A stretch of DNA of 64,000 nt from an uncultured Megasphaera sp. (GTDB lineage Bacteria; Bacillota; Negativicutes; Veillonellales; Megasphaeraceae): positions 6,961-70,960 of the forward strand of contig USGG01000003.1 in assembly GCA_900554215.1 (NCBI GenBank), in the 5' to 3' direction. Shown here one piece after another: positions 17,668-25,039 of this stretch (position 1 is the stretch's first letter; the number at the start of each line of letters is the position of its first letter). A program made the translations under genes and the position numbers. The notes under the pieces are model-generated. The model did no database searches and had not been told where the DNA came from. It saw only the letters and a list, made by a program, of their open reading frames with translations.

Positions 17668-18400
17668 TCACCACGCTTTCATTCTCTGTATCCTGCATAG
17701 CCGCTACCTCGGCCTTAAGCTTCGATTTTCTAAGCTCTTCTATATCATCAAATCCAAGATACTTAGCCAGCATCTCCCACGCCCATTTTTTATCTTCCAG
17801 CTTAATACTGATGCCGTCTTTTCCCTGTTTAACCTCGGAAATAATAGACGTATCGATAGTATTACTATCATTCAGCGTTACCCGAAACCCCTTAAACGAT
17901 ATGTAATCTCCGATGTCCGCACCGACGATTTTCAAACAGTACTGCAATAAATCCGGCAGGCCGATGTCGATCTCGTTCCGCAGGATTTCGCGCAGCCGTT
18001 TTACTTCGGCGGCAACCTGAGTATTTCTGAGTAATGCCGGCCCGTTAGTCATGGCCGTTTCTTTCGCGCATCTATATACTTTCAGATACGATTGCAGCGC
18101 ATTATGCGACATGGCATAATACAAGCAAAAAAGCCGCCGTTTCTCCGTCAGTTCGTCGTTCTCACTGACCGATTCCAGCAGCTTTTCTTTTAGTTTTTTC
18201 TCCGGTTTTGTGGTTGCAACTTTTCGGGGTTGCGGTTGCAACTTTTTATCCGTGGTTGCAACTTTCCAGTATCGCGTCGCCCAGCTCTTCACAGCTGACA
18301 ACGACACGCCATATTTTTCAGCGATGTCCCTATACTTCATGCCATCGCAATAATCTTTATATGCTTTATCTCGTACTTCATTGCTCACATATCTCACCAC
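17642..18400 (-). CDS. Terminase small subunit
   Basis: 252 residues. An N-terminal helix-turn-helix ([20 protein letters not shown] ... [17 protein letters not shown]) is joined by a basic linker with two copies of KVATT to the Terminase_2-type core ([20 protein letters not shown] ... [21 protein letters not shown]). It recognises the packaging site and loads TerL. The linker DNA contains near-repeats of GTTGCAACTTT (about 18210-18265), which encode the repeated peptide. Confidence 0.9.
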   Translation of the reverse strand: MVRYVSNEVRDKAYKDYCDGMKYRDIAEKYGVSLSAVKSWATRYWKVATTDKKLQPQPRKVATTKPEKKLKEKLLESVSENDELTEKRRLFCLYYAMSHNALQSYLKVYRCAKETAMTNGPALLRNTQVAAEVKRLREILRNEIDIGLPDLLQYCLKIVGADIGDYISFKGFRVTLNDSNTIDTSIISEVKQGKDGISIKLEDKKWAWEMLAKYLGFDDIEELRKSKLKAEVAAMQDTENESVVIVDDVPEG

Positions 18401-18422
18401 CGCCTGTTGTTTGTTTTGAAAT

Positions 18423-18496
18423 TGGCAAGCGCAGAAGGTCTCGAACCTCCGCCTGCGGTTTTGGAGACCGCCGTGCTGCCGCTACACTATGCGCCT
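18423..18496 (-). tRNA. tRNA-Trp (anticodon CCA)
   Basis: The minus strand folds as a complete cloverleaf. The acceptor stem is AGGCGCA/TGCGCTT with discriminator G and an encoded CCA end. The D arm contains GTGTAGCGGCAGCAC, the anticodon stem is GCGGT/ACCGC with loop CTCCAAA, and the T arm is GGAGG-TTCGAGA-CCTTC. The anticodon CCA reads UGG. It lies between the terminase small subunit and an accessory gene, so it is phage-borne. Confidence 0.95.
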
Positions 18497-18501
18497 ATGA
18501 A

Positions 18502-18528
18502 AAAAGCACTCACAATTGTGAGTGCCGT
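18502..18528 (-). terminator. Terminator overlapping the end of the DUF5677 gene
   Basis: A perfect palindrome GCACTCACAA/TTGTGAGTGC is followed on the minus strand by six T residues. The stop codon of the DUF5677 gene lies inside the stem. The tRNA begins only a few bases downstream. Confidence 0.85.
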
Positions 18529-19406
18529 TTAGCTTCATTTTCTATCCCCTTTAAATCTCTATCTCTCGCAATATACCATCGTTCCCACGCTTCGTAAAAA
18601 TCAGGCAGATATTTTTTAACATAAAGCGAATAAATTTCTGAACACATAAAGAAATTTTGACAACAAAATTGATACACAAAAAATGGAACTCGTAATTTTT
18701 TTATTTTAAACTCTCTATCCTCTAAACGTTGGTAATCTAGTAGGGCTATTGTTCCGTGTGTATATTTAGAATAATAGCCATATATTTGATTGTATGCATC
18801 CAACTTATCTGTTTTCTGTGCAATGTCTTTTATAGACTTACCTTTTTTACGAATAATATGATACCAATTAGGAGGATAATGTTTGCTTTCATAAAACTTT
18901 TGCCATGAAGTTTCCAGCTCCTTATACTCCTCTTGTTTAAACATGTCCTTACAACTTTTTATTCCAGCCTCTATACGAATAGCTTCCTCATCATTTTCTT
19001 TAAGCCCCTTTAATAAAAACTCCCCAGCTCGTATTCGCTCGTGAGTATGGCAAAGTTTATAAGCTCTTAGTTTTTCTTCGAAATCTTCACCAAATAGAAA
19101 CACAAATGAGAGATATTGCTCTAACAAAGTACGTTGAATAGGGATGCAGCCTTGTGAACATCCTTCTGATAAGAGTACACTCAGGCTATCAAGATTTTCT
19201 AAATAATCTCTAAGAATCATCAGAATAATTCTAGTCTCTTCATTATTTACAAGAGAATTCTGTTCCCGAATTTCATCAATAAGATATGCGCCATAAACAA
19301 CAAGAGAATCTAAAAATACTTTGGCACGCTTCAATAGTTCAATCTGATCTTCTTGTCCATAATATAAATTATCACACATTCTCGATATAACAATTTCATT
19401 TTCCAT
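18510..19406 (-). CDS. DUF5677-like protein (accessory gene)
   Basis: About 298 residues from the ATG at 19406, chosen because GAGGTGAAG lies 9 bp upstream; the frame is open 15 codons further. The protein is helical and resembles DUF5677 proteins, with segments such as GCIPIQRTLLEQYLSFVFLF and YYSKYTHGTIALLDYQRL (a conserved S-x-x-x-H pair). The gene is much more AT-rich than the flanking late genes and has its own terminator. These are signs of a recently acquired moron, possibly for defence or superinfection exclusion. Family assignment is from pattern memory and no mechanism is known. Confidence 0.7.
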   Translation of the reverse strand: MENEIVISRMCDNLYYGQEDQIELLKRAKVFLDSLVVYGAYLIDEIREQNSLVNNEETRIILMILRDYLENLDSLSVLLSEGCSQGCIPIQRTLLEQYLSFVFLFGEDFEEKLRAYKLCHTHERIRAGEFLLKGLKENDEEAIRIEAGIKSCKDMFKQEEYKELETSWQKFYESKHYPPNWYHIIRKKGKSIKDIAQKTDKLDAYNQIYGYYSKYTHGTIALLDYQRLEDREFKIKKLRVPFFVYQFCCQNFFMCSEIYSLYVKKYLPDFYEAWERWYIARDRDLKGIENEAKRHSQL

Positions 19407-19478
19407 TTCTATTAACTTCACCTCAATATACTTTTGTACTAAGTATAGCACATAAGGTTAGTTAATTTAAATTCAATT

Positions 19479-19646
19479 TTACTTAAAGAACCGATGCCGG
19501 TTTCCGGACTTAACCGGCCCGTGATTTAACGGTGTCCGATTATCCGGCGGCTTGACGTAAAAATCACAGGTATTAAGCCCGCAAGGCGTATGCCCGATGC
19601 GACACGTCCCTCGTTTATTATACTTACAGTCGTACATATGGCACAT
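19479..19646 (-). CDS. Small Cys-rich protein (putative zinc-binding)
   Basis: 55 residues starting MCHMYDCKYNKRGTCRIGHT, with an AGGAGGTGTGTCTG ribosome site before the ATG at 19646. Five Cys and several His occur in the first 30 residues (C2, C7, C15, C22, C27), consistent with a tiny zinc-binding fold. The C-terminal half is basic (GNRHRFFK). It lies between the late regulator and the DUF5677 gene. No family recognised. Confidence 0.65.
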   Translation of the reverse strand: MCHMYDCKYNKRGTCRIGHTPCGLNTCDFYVKPPDNRTPLNHGPVKSGNRHRFFK

Positions 19647-19676
19647 CAGACACACCTCCTAATTTAGGGCATGTTA

Positions 19677-19733
19677 AAAGGGACCTGCTGACAAGTCCAT
19701 TTCACAAATCGGCCTGTCGGCAAAGTCCCTTTA
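19677..19733 (-). other. Long imperfect hairpin between late regulator and small Cys-rich gene
   Basis: AAAGGGAC at the left pairs with GTCCCTTT at the right, and inside these TGCTGACA pairs with TGTCGGCA, giving a stem of about 16 pairs with internal mismatches. On the minus strand it ends in a short T run, so it may terminate the late-regulator transcript. It could also be a phage regulatory RNA element. Confidence 0.5.
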
Positions 19734-19791
19734 TATCAAATTTTTATATTATACACTATATCATGTCAAGAGGGTAATATACAATGGAACT

Positions 19792-20502
19792 TTAGTGTAC
19801 TTCCGTGTACTTTTTCTCAAAATCTTTGATTGCCCGCTTGTGAATATTAAATATGGCCTTCCAGCTTAATTTTAAATCCGTCGCTACCTGCTCCCATTTT
19901 TTATTATTGACGTACCGCTCTATGAGTACGTCCTGGTAGCGCAAATTATCTAACTGCCGTATAAGCCCCACGGCCTGCTCGCGCTTATCTAACAGCATCG
20001 CCCATTCCCGGTTGATTTTTTGAATAATCTCGTCAATCCGGGCAAGTTTATCGTCGATATTGACGGGGGCACCGCCATCCACGCGCGTTTTGCTGTAATC
20101 AATCGCCTGCAAGCTGCACATATCTTGCTGTAATTTAGCAACACGCCGTTCATCGGAACGCAGACGCATATCGATACTTCGGATTTCTTCCAAATATTCC
20201 CTACCTGTCAAATTATCATCTCCATTCAAAAATTTCTGTGGCCCCCATTGCGGATACAACGCCGTTCCGTTAGGTGGAATTAGTCCAACCCATTTATTCA
20301 GCGTATGAGGCTGGCATAACCGGCATGGGTAGTCCGTACCAGCACAATACGCGTATACACAGGTTCCGCAACTACGTTCACTTGATGCATCCTCATCTGG
20401 TTTATGACGATCCTTACTGCTGAAATAGCGGATAATATCATCAATCGTAATTCCTTCCTGCAAAAAGATACGTTCAATCCTTTGAAATATTTTATTATTC
20501 AT
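19792..20502 (-). CDS. ArpU/DUF1492-like late transcription regulator with zinc-ribbon insert
   Basis: 236 residues. The C-terminal part (YQDVLIERYVNNKKWEQVAT ... LSWKAIFNIHKRAIKDFEK) is a sigma-70 region 4-like helix-turn-helix as in ArpU/RinA/DUF1492 late regulators. The middle is a coiled coil (about 100-175). Unusually, residues 45-63 hold five Cys (CGTC, C53, CRLC) forming a zinc-binding knuckle with a GLIPPNGTALYPQW segment after it. It is placed just upstream of the late operon, where an activator of late transcription is expected. Confidence 0.75.
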   Translation of the reverse strand: MNNKIFQRIERIFLQEGITIDDIIRYFSSKDRHKPDEDASSERSCGTCVYAYCAGTDYPCRLCQPHTLNKWVGLIPPNGTALYPQWGPQKFLNGDDNLTGREYLEEIRSIDMRLRSDERRVAKLQQDMCSLQAIDYSKTRVDGGAPVNIDDKLARIDEIIQKINREWAMLLDKREQAVGLIRQLDNLRYQDVLIERYVNNKKWEQVATDLKLSWKAIFNIHKRAIKDFEKKYTEVH

Positions 20503-20818
20503 TTTTCTCGCTCTTCCATCGGCGATGATTCATTTCAGCCAGAATTTCTAATTCTAAGTTTTTCCATTGTGGTTCATCGCTCCATTTGCCGCCCATGTTA
20601 TGTGTGTTTTTTAGTTCTCTCTTCATGATTCTTAATGTCCTGGTAGGCAAAAAAGGTAATAGCCTCCGAATATATTGCGAACACTGCTGAATAATATACG
20701 TATTCTTCCCCATTGCATAGCTCATGTAACCGATTAACGCCATGTTAAAATCATGATCAATTAACACAGCAATTTTATTTTTTCCTTCAACCATAAGGTT
20801 TCCTACAATATCAGCCAT
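20495..20818 (-). CDS. Hypothetical phage protein
   Basis: 107 residues of mixed helix and strand, with a basic middle (FLPTRTLRIMKRELKNTHNM) and a C-terminus rich in Trp and charged residues (PQWKNLELEILAEMNHRRWK). It overlaps the late regulator by 8 bp and is likely co-translated with it. I do not recognise a family. Confidence 0.6.
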   Translation of the reverse strand: MADIVGNLMVEGKNKIAVLIDHDFNMALIGYMSYAMGKNTYIIQQCSQYIRRLLPFLPTRTLRIMKRELKNTHNMGGKWSDEPQWKNLELEILAEMNHRRWKSEKNE

Positions 20819-20891
20819 AAATCCTCAGCTCCCCATATTTTTTCTCCCACGATTCGAGATTCTCAAACTTTTGCCCGCACTCAATTTCCAT
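20811..20891 (-). CDS. Possible 26-residue peptide
   Basis: MEIECGQKFENLESWEKKYG and six more residues. The frame starts 11 bases inside the previous gene and ends 8 bases inside the next one, exactly tiling the gap as phage micro-genes often do. No clear Shine-Dalgarno is present, so it would need translational coupling. Confidence 0.35.
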   Translation of the reverse strand: MEIECGQKFENLESWEKKYGELRIYG

Positions 20892-21069
20892 ACCGGTCGC
20901 CGTCGTGATTGATATTCCGGCTGTACTCGTCGACGGCCGTATCGATCTTCGCAAACCGGCCGCGGCCGAAGCCGTACCGGTCATGCAGTGCCTGGTAAAT
21001 TAATACCTGCGTACTGGCAATTGCGGCGTTGACGGCAATATGTCGCCGTACCTGATTCGATAGCTGCAT
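20881..21069 (-). CDS. Small hypothetical phage protein
   Basis: 62 residues from the ATG at 21069, preceded by GGAGGGAATACA. A largely helical protein (MQLSNQVRRHIAVNAAIAST) with an Arg/Gly/Phe-rich GFGRGRFAKIDTAV segment and an Asp/Asn/Tyr-rich end. No family recognised. Codon use matches the surrounding early genes. Confidence 0.6.
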   Translation of the reverse strand: MQLSNQVRRHIAVNAAIASTQVLIYQALHDRYGFGRGRFAKIDTAVDEYSRNINHDGDRYGN

Positions 21070-21080
21070 TGTATTCCCTC

Positions 21081-21296
21081 CTACTCCGGCAATGTGATTC
21101 TTGCCCATAACGTGCCTTTTTTAATTTCAACACTACTACCGCCGTCAAAACACGGCAGAAAAATAAACTCGTACGGATTGTTATTATTCATTGCTGCCAG
21201 CTGGCACACCTGGTAATCGTATTCATTGTCAGGGTCTCTTACCAATACCATTTGCCCTGGAGGCGGCAACACCTTCGTTGCTTTATACCATTTCAT
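21081..21296 (-). CDS. Small phage protein, DUF551-like
   Basis: 71 residues. The pattern W...T.VLPPPGQMVLVRDPDN near the N-terminus and the closing GTLWARITLPE recall the short DUF551 proteins found in phages (W.......LP..G..VLV). The likeness is weak. The gene sits in a chain of small early genes and starts 4 bp after its upstream neighbour's stop. Confidence 0.55.
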   Translation of the reverse strand: MKWYKATKVLPPPGQMVLVRDPDNEYDYQVCQLAAMNNNNPYEFIFLPCFDGGSSVEIKKGTLWARITLPE

Positions 21297-21300
21297 ACTC

Positions 21301-21807
21301 TCACTCTCCTAACCGTCCCTGCCGGTATGCCTTCGCTGGGATTACGTTTCCCTGCTGTTCGGCAATACGCAGGTTCTTCAATAACGTAAGTACTTCGTTC
21401 ATATATCCTGTCAGCGGCGCTTTCACGTCGTCATACTCCTGCTGTGTCTTCCATCCATGTCCGCCGATAACCGGCTGTATCCGATATCCATATATCTGGT
21501 CTCGCACCAGAATAGAACCGTTGCAGCGCAGGAAACACAACACGTCAGCCAGCTCCGCCGAATAAAACGGCGCGTGGAAGAACAGCCACATCCATTGATA
21601 ATGGTCGTCCGGGTGATACTCCCTGAAATCGTCCGTATAATCCGTTACGGGCCATTGCTTCGGATTTCGCTGCGCCTCGACCTTTAAAACGAGATTCTCT
21701 GTCATTTTTACGATATTCGGGTCCCGTTGGAGCGCCTGTAGCTTGGGCTGCTGCCACTCCGACAGGATTTCATCAAACGCCGATTTGATACGCTGTATCT
21801 CCATCAT
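21301..21807 (-). CDS. Hypothetical phage protein
   Basis: 168 residues from the ATG at 21807 (GGGGTGAG just before it). The frame is open upstream, but that part contains the inverted repeat at 21823-21850 and is better seen as leader. The protein is Trp/Tyr-rich in the middle (YHPDDHYQWMWLFFHAPFYS), with a possible nucleic-acid-binding IRIQPVIGGHGWK-like region. No family recognised. It is the first gene downstream of the repeat cluster. Confidence 0.6.
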   Translation of the reverse strand: MMEIQRIKSAFDEILSEWQQPKLQALQRDPNIVKMTENLVLKVEAQRNPKQWPVTDYTDDFREYHPDDHYQWMWLFFHAPFYSAELADVLCFLRCNGSILVRDQIYGYRIQPVIGGHGWKTQQEYDDVKAPLTGYMNEVLTLLKNLRIAEQQGNVIPAKAYRQGRLGE

Positions 21808-21822
21808 CTCACCCCGCTTTTT

Positions 21823-21850
21823 ACTGTTCCCACAAACGAGTGGGAACAGT
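21823..21850. repeat. Perfect 11-bp inverted repeat of the GTGGGAACA family
   Basis: ACTGTTCCCAC, six bases, GTGGGAACAGT. The arms are fully complementary and use the same word that recurs across the next 270 bp. It lies in the leader of the hypothetical gene at 21301-21807. Confidence 0.85.
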
Positions 21851-22119
21851 TTTGGCATCAAAACCCTAGTATTTATGCGGCTTTTCAGCCTTTCAAATCT
21901 TGTTCCCACTCATTTTCAAAAGGGTGTGTGTATTTTTAAAACCACCCTTACCCTATATACCCTAAAGGGTAGGTAGGTAAAATATTACGTTTCATATATA
22001 AGTAGTGGGAACAGTGGGAACATACTATATACATATCCTATAAACCCGCTTCCTGACTGGCCGTATCCTGTTCCCACTGATTTAAAAATTGGTGGGAAAA
22101 AATGCCCACTGTTCCCACT
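21823..22119. repeat. Cluster of GTGGGAACA/TGTTCCCAC repeats (candidate replication origin)
   Basis: In addition to the inverted pair at 21823-21850, the word occurs at 21901-21910, twice in direct tandem with a 9-bp period at 22004-22022, and at 22069-22078 and 22111-22119, plus degenerate copies near 22091 and 22103. The intervening DNA is AT-rich with little coding potential (21910-22121). Repeats beside an AT-rich stretch immediately after a primase-helicase gene resemble an iteron origin bound by the initiator. Regulatory operator use is the alternative. Confidence 0.7.
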
Positions 22120-22121
22120 TT

Positions 22122-25037
22122 TTAAAATAACGGCTCTTGAACGTTTGGATAAGCAATACTGATAATGCGTACCAGTTGGCCGTTTACATCTCTCACTCGT
22201 TTACGATACCGCACTTTCCCAGAAGAGGATTCGGCTTCCGTTTCGATTTTCCCGGCCAAGGCAAATTCCTTCAATAGCTTCGCCGGGCTGAACCCGTTGT
22301 CTTCCATGGCTTTCGTCAGCCCTTCAGGGTATATACAGAGTTTGTTGTCTTTCCAGAATCCCAGCAGCGGCGGCGTATATCGGTCGTCCTTGTCGTGGAT
22401 AAACTTCGCCGCGTTGGCGCTGATCCAATTCTCGACGAACTCCCAGGCCCGCGCTACATCGGACAGCTGGTCCTTCGTCGGCAGGGCTTTCATGGCTTCG
22501 CCGGCCATAGCTAGAGCTTCCTGCATAGCCTGATCGGCCGCCTCACCAAAGAGCCACCGGCTGACTAAATAATCCGCCGTTGCCAGGAGGCTGACCGCCG
22601 ACAGGTGGGCTTCGGAGTAGCCCCAGAAATTCTGTGCCAGATACGCTGATACGTCGTGATACACGACGCCGACGGCCGCCTTGTCCTGCAGCACATAATC
22701 CATGAACTGCGGCCCGGCGATTCCGTACTGATCGTTCATATGACACTTCCTTGCCAGCCCGTCTGGCAGGATCGGCGACGTATTGATTTCAAGGACCCGG
22801 TTCTTTACGCCCTGGATAGAGTTTTCCTTTGTCAGCGGTTCTTCGCCGTTGGCGATGCCGATAACGCGCCAGGACGCCGTACGCTGCAGGCCCGTCTTAC
22901 TGGCCCGGCCCTTGCCCTTGCCGCCTTCGAGCATGTAGGCAATGTATTCCAGCTGCTCCTGCTTGTCCTTCCCGCCGCCGGCTACCTGCCGTTCGTTGAT
23001 GCCAACGGGGAAATCCGACGACAACTGCAGCTTGCGTTCCAGCCCGTTTTTCGTCGTCAGGAACGACGTCATAAGCTGGTCCGGTACGCCCCACGGCGAT
23101 AGGGCGAACTTAATAGCCGCCGTCTTGCCGCCGCCGGACGTGCCCCAGAAATACAACAGGAAGTTCCGGCGGTGCGGCGAAATCCGCAGGAGCGGCGCCG
23201 CAAATCCCGCCGCAAGAACCAGCCGTGCGTAAGGATACTGGCGTACTTCATGTGCCAGATTCCGCCAGCCATCCAACGTACCCGATTCGGCAAAGGCCGA
23301 CGTAATATCGCCGTCGTCGTCCAGCTCGATGCGGTACGGCGTGCGCTGTGGCAGCACGAATTCCGTTTCATAGTTGCGCCACCCCAGCCGCGACACGCTG
23401 TACTGCAACGGGATGCGCTGTACGTTGACGTTTCCCAAAGATTGCAGGTATTTCACCAGGTACTTGCTCGATTCCGATGTCACATCAATGCCGTAGTCAG
23501 CCAGCTTGATGATGCTGCGGCTATTGAAGACGGTGCTGCGTGCCTGTACGACGCGCCGCCATTGGTTATAGTACTTAAAGCACAGCTCGACCTTCTCCTG
23601 ATCCGTATCGATATTAAAGATACGCGCCGTCAGGACGACAGGCGATCCGCTGGCTAGATTCCGTTTCTCGCCGTTATTTTCCGTTTTCTGTACCTGCTCC
23701 ACGCCTCCGGCGGAAAAGGCAAAGCCTGGCGGAATGATTAGGTCTATGGGACAATCGGCAAGGATGCGCTGCGTCGTAATGTCCCGTGCGTCGTCGCCGG
23801 CTTCGGCATGGTCCTTCGGAACGACATGCATTTGCTGCTGCCGCTGCTGCGCCAGGGCTTTGGACAGGTCATTTAGGTTGATATGCCCCCGGCAGCGATC
23901 CTTGAATTTGGCAAACTCCATGCTGTCCTTGTCCTGCAAGAGGGCCAGGCTGCCCATGACTTCCGGCGTAAACACGGCGTCGGCCGTAGGAATGGTAATA
24001 TCCCGCACGATAGCCCGCGCCTTGGGGACGGCCGCCAGCGACCACGACGACGGGCACTTCACCTGGCAGGCGTCGCAGCCGTTGAAATGCAGCGTCTTTT
24101 GGATGTATTCGCACGTCGCCGGTGCCATGTTCGTCAGGACTTCATTTATTTTTTCCTGTACCTGCCGCTCGTTGTAGCGCTTGGTATCGATACGCGACAG
24201 GTCATGGCAGGCCGCCACGCCGTCGGATGCCCTGGCCACGTTGGTCAGCATGGCCAGCCATTCGTCGTAGGAAATGTCCGCCGCGTCGATTTGGCAGTGC
24301 TGCAGAAACCGGCAGTTCGCCAGCATGTACTTGGCGTCGCCGTCGGTCCTGCGCCGTTCGAAGGACGTGCCGCGCTTTTCTGTAGGCTGCGAGATTTCGA
24401 CGGCCAAATTCGACAGCAGATCGTAGTCATGCCGCAAGTCATATGAAGCGTCGATGACTTCACACAATACCGGATCACCCTTATAGTTCCACGTGCCTGG
24501 CACGCGCAGGATACGGGACAAGTCGGCGACGGGGTCGATATGCCAGCCGCGCCTACTGGCGGCATTGCGGATGAGCTGCTGCACCTTCCGGGCCGTGTCC
24601 ATGACCTCCTGCCGGTTGTCGTCGGTAACCGTTACCGGCCGGTCCAGCAACCAATAGACATGTAGCCCAGGGCCGGAGCTGACGACGACAGACGGCGGCA
24701 GATTGTCCGGTATGAGCGACAGCGCCGAGGGGATATCTGGCGGCAGGTTGTCCTTAGCGTGGGATGCGGCATCGGCAATGTCAATGTCTGCCCAAAACGT
24801 GGTGAGCTGGTAAATGTCTTCCTGCTTGGCACGGTACCGGATGGACTTCAAGGGGCTTCGCATGATGCCTAGAGAATAAAACACATCCATATGCTGTGCT
24901 GTGAGAGCTGCCGCCTTATCCAACATGGCCGCCGTCTGCGATACGGCAAACGGATAGGACAGTTTTTTCTGCGGCGTCCACAGATATACGTAGCCCGTTG
25001 TTCCGCTATAGATATTGTCTAAAAATGTCGTATCCAT
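22122..25037 (-). CDS. Primase-helicase (AEP-like primase fused to DUF927 helicase)
   Basis: 971 residues. The N-terminal domain looks like an archaeo-eukaryotic-type primase: FWADIDIADA supplies the D84/D86 pair, and SSGPGLHVYWLL (120-131) and LRVPGTWNYKGDP match AEP/RepB-like motifs. A Cys cluster (CDACQVKC) lies near residue 340. The C-terminal half is a DUF927 helicase with Walker A GTSGGGKT at 632-639 and a GINERQ-type box. It would prime and unwind phage DNA at the adjacent repeat cluster. The long ORFs on the opposite strand are shadows. Confidence 0.88.
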   Translation of the reverse strand: MDTTFLDNIYSGTTGYVYLWTPQKKLSYPFAVSQTAAMLDKAAALTAQHMDVFYSLGIMRSPLKSIRYRAKQEDIYQLTTFWADIDIADAASHAKDNLPPDIPSALSLIPDNLPPSVVVSSGPGLHVYWLLDRPVTVTDDNRQEVMDTARKVQQLIRNAASRRGWHIDPVADLSRILRVPGTWNYKGDPVLCEVIDASYDLRHDYDLLSNLAVEISQPTEKRGTSFERRRTDGDAKYMLANCRFLQHCQIDAADISYDEWLAMLTNVARASDGVAACHDLSRIDTKRYNERQVQEKINEVLTNMAPATCEYIQKTLHFNGCDACQVKCPSSWSLAAVPKARAIVRDITIPTADAVFTPEVMGSLALLQDKDSMEFAKFKDRCRGHINLNDLSKALAQQRQQQMHVVPKDHAEAGDDARDITTQRILADCPIDLIIPPGFAFSAGGVEQVQKTENNGEKRNLASGSPVVLTARIFNIDTDQEKVELCFKYYNQWRRVVQARSTVFNSRSIIKLADYGIDVTSESSKYLVKYLQSLGNVNVQRIPLQYSVSRLGWRNYETEFVLPQRTPYRIELDDDGDITSAFAESGTLDGWRNLAHEVRQYPYARLVLAAGFAAPLLRISPHRRNFLLYFWGTSGGGKTAAIKFALSPWGVPDQLMTSFLTTKNGLERKLQLSSDFPVGINERQVAGGGKDKQEQLEYIAYMLEGGKGKGRASKTGLQRTASWRVIGIANGEEPLTKENSIQGVKNRVLEINTSPILPDGLARKCHMNDQYGIAGPQFMDYVLQDKAAVGVVYHDVSAYLAQNFWGYSEAHLSAVSLLATADYLVSRWLFGEAADQAMQEALAMAGEAMKALPTKDQLSDVARAWEFVENWISANAAKFIHDKDDRYTPPLLGFWKDNKLCIYPEGLTKAMEDNGFSPAKLLKEFALAGKIETEAESSSGKVRYRKRVRDVNGQLVRIISIAYPNVQEPLF

Positions 25038-25039
25038 CG

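Noticed and set aside
21823..22119. Repeats considered as a CRISPR array
   Set aside because: Copies are 9-11 bp, in both orientations and unevenly spaced, without constant-length spacers or cas genes.
23883..24446. 187-codon plus-strand frame inside the primase-helicase gene
   Set aside because: Arg/Gly/Val/Ala-rich antisense translation of a real gene; no start signal.
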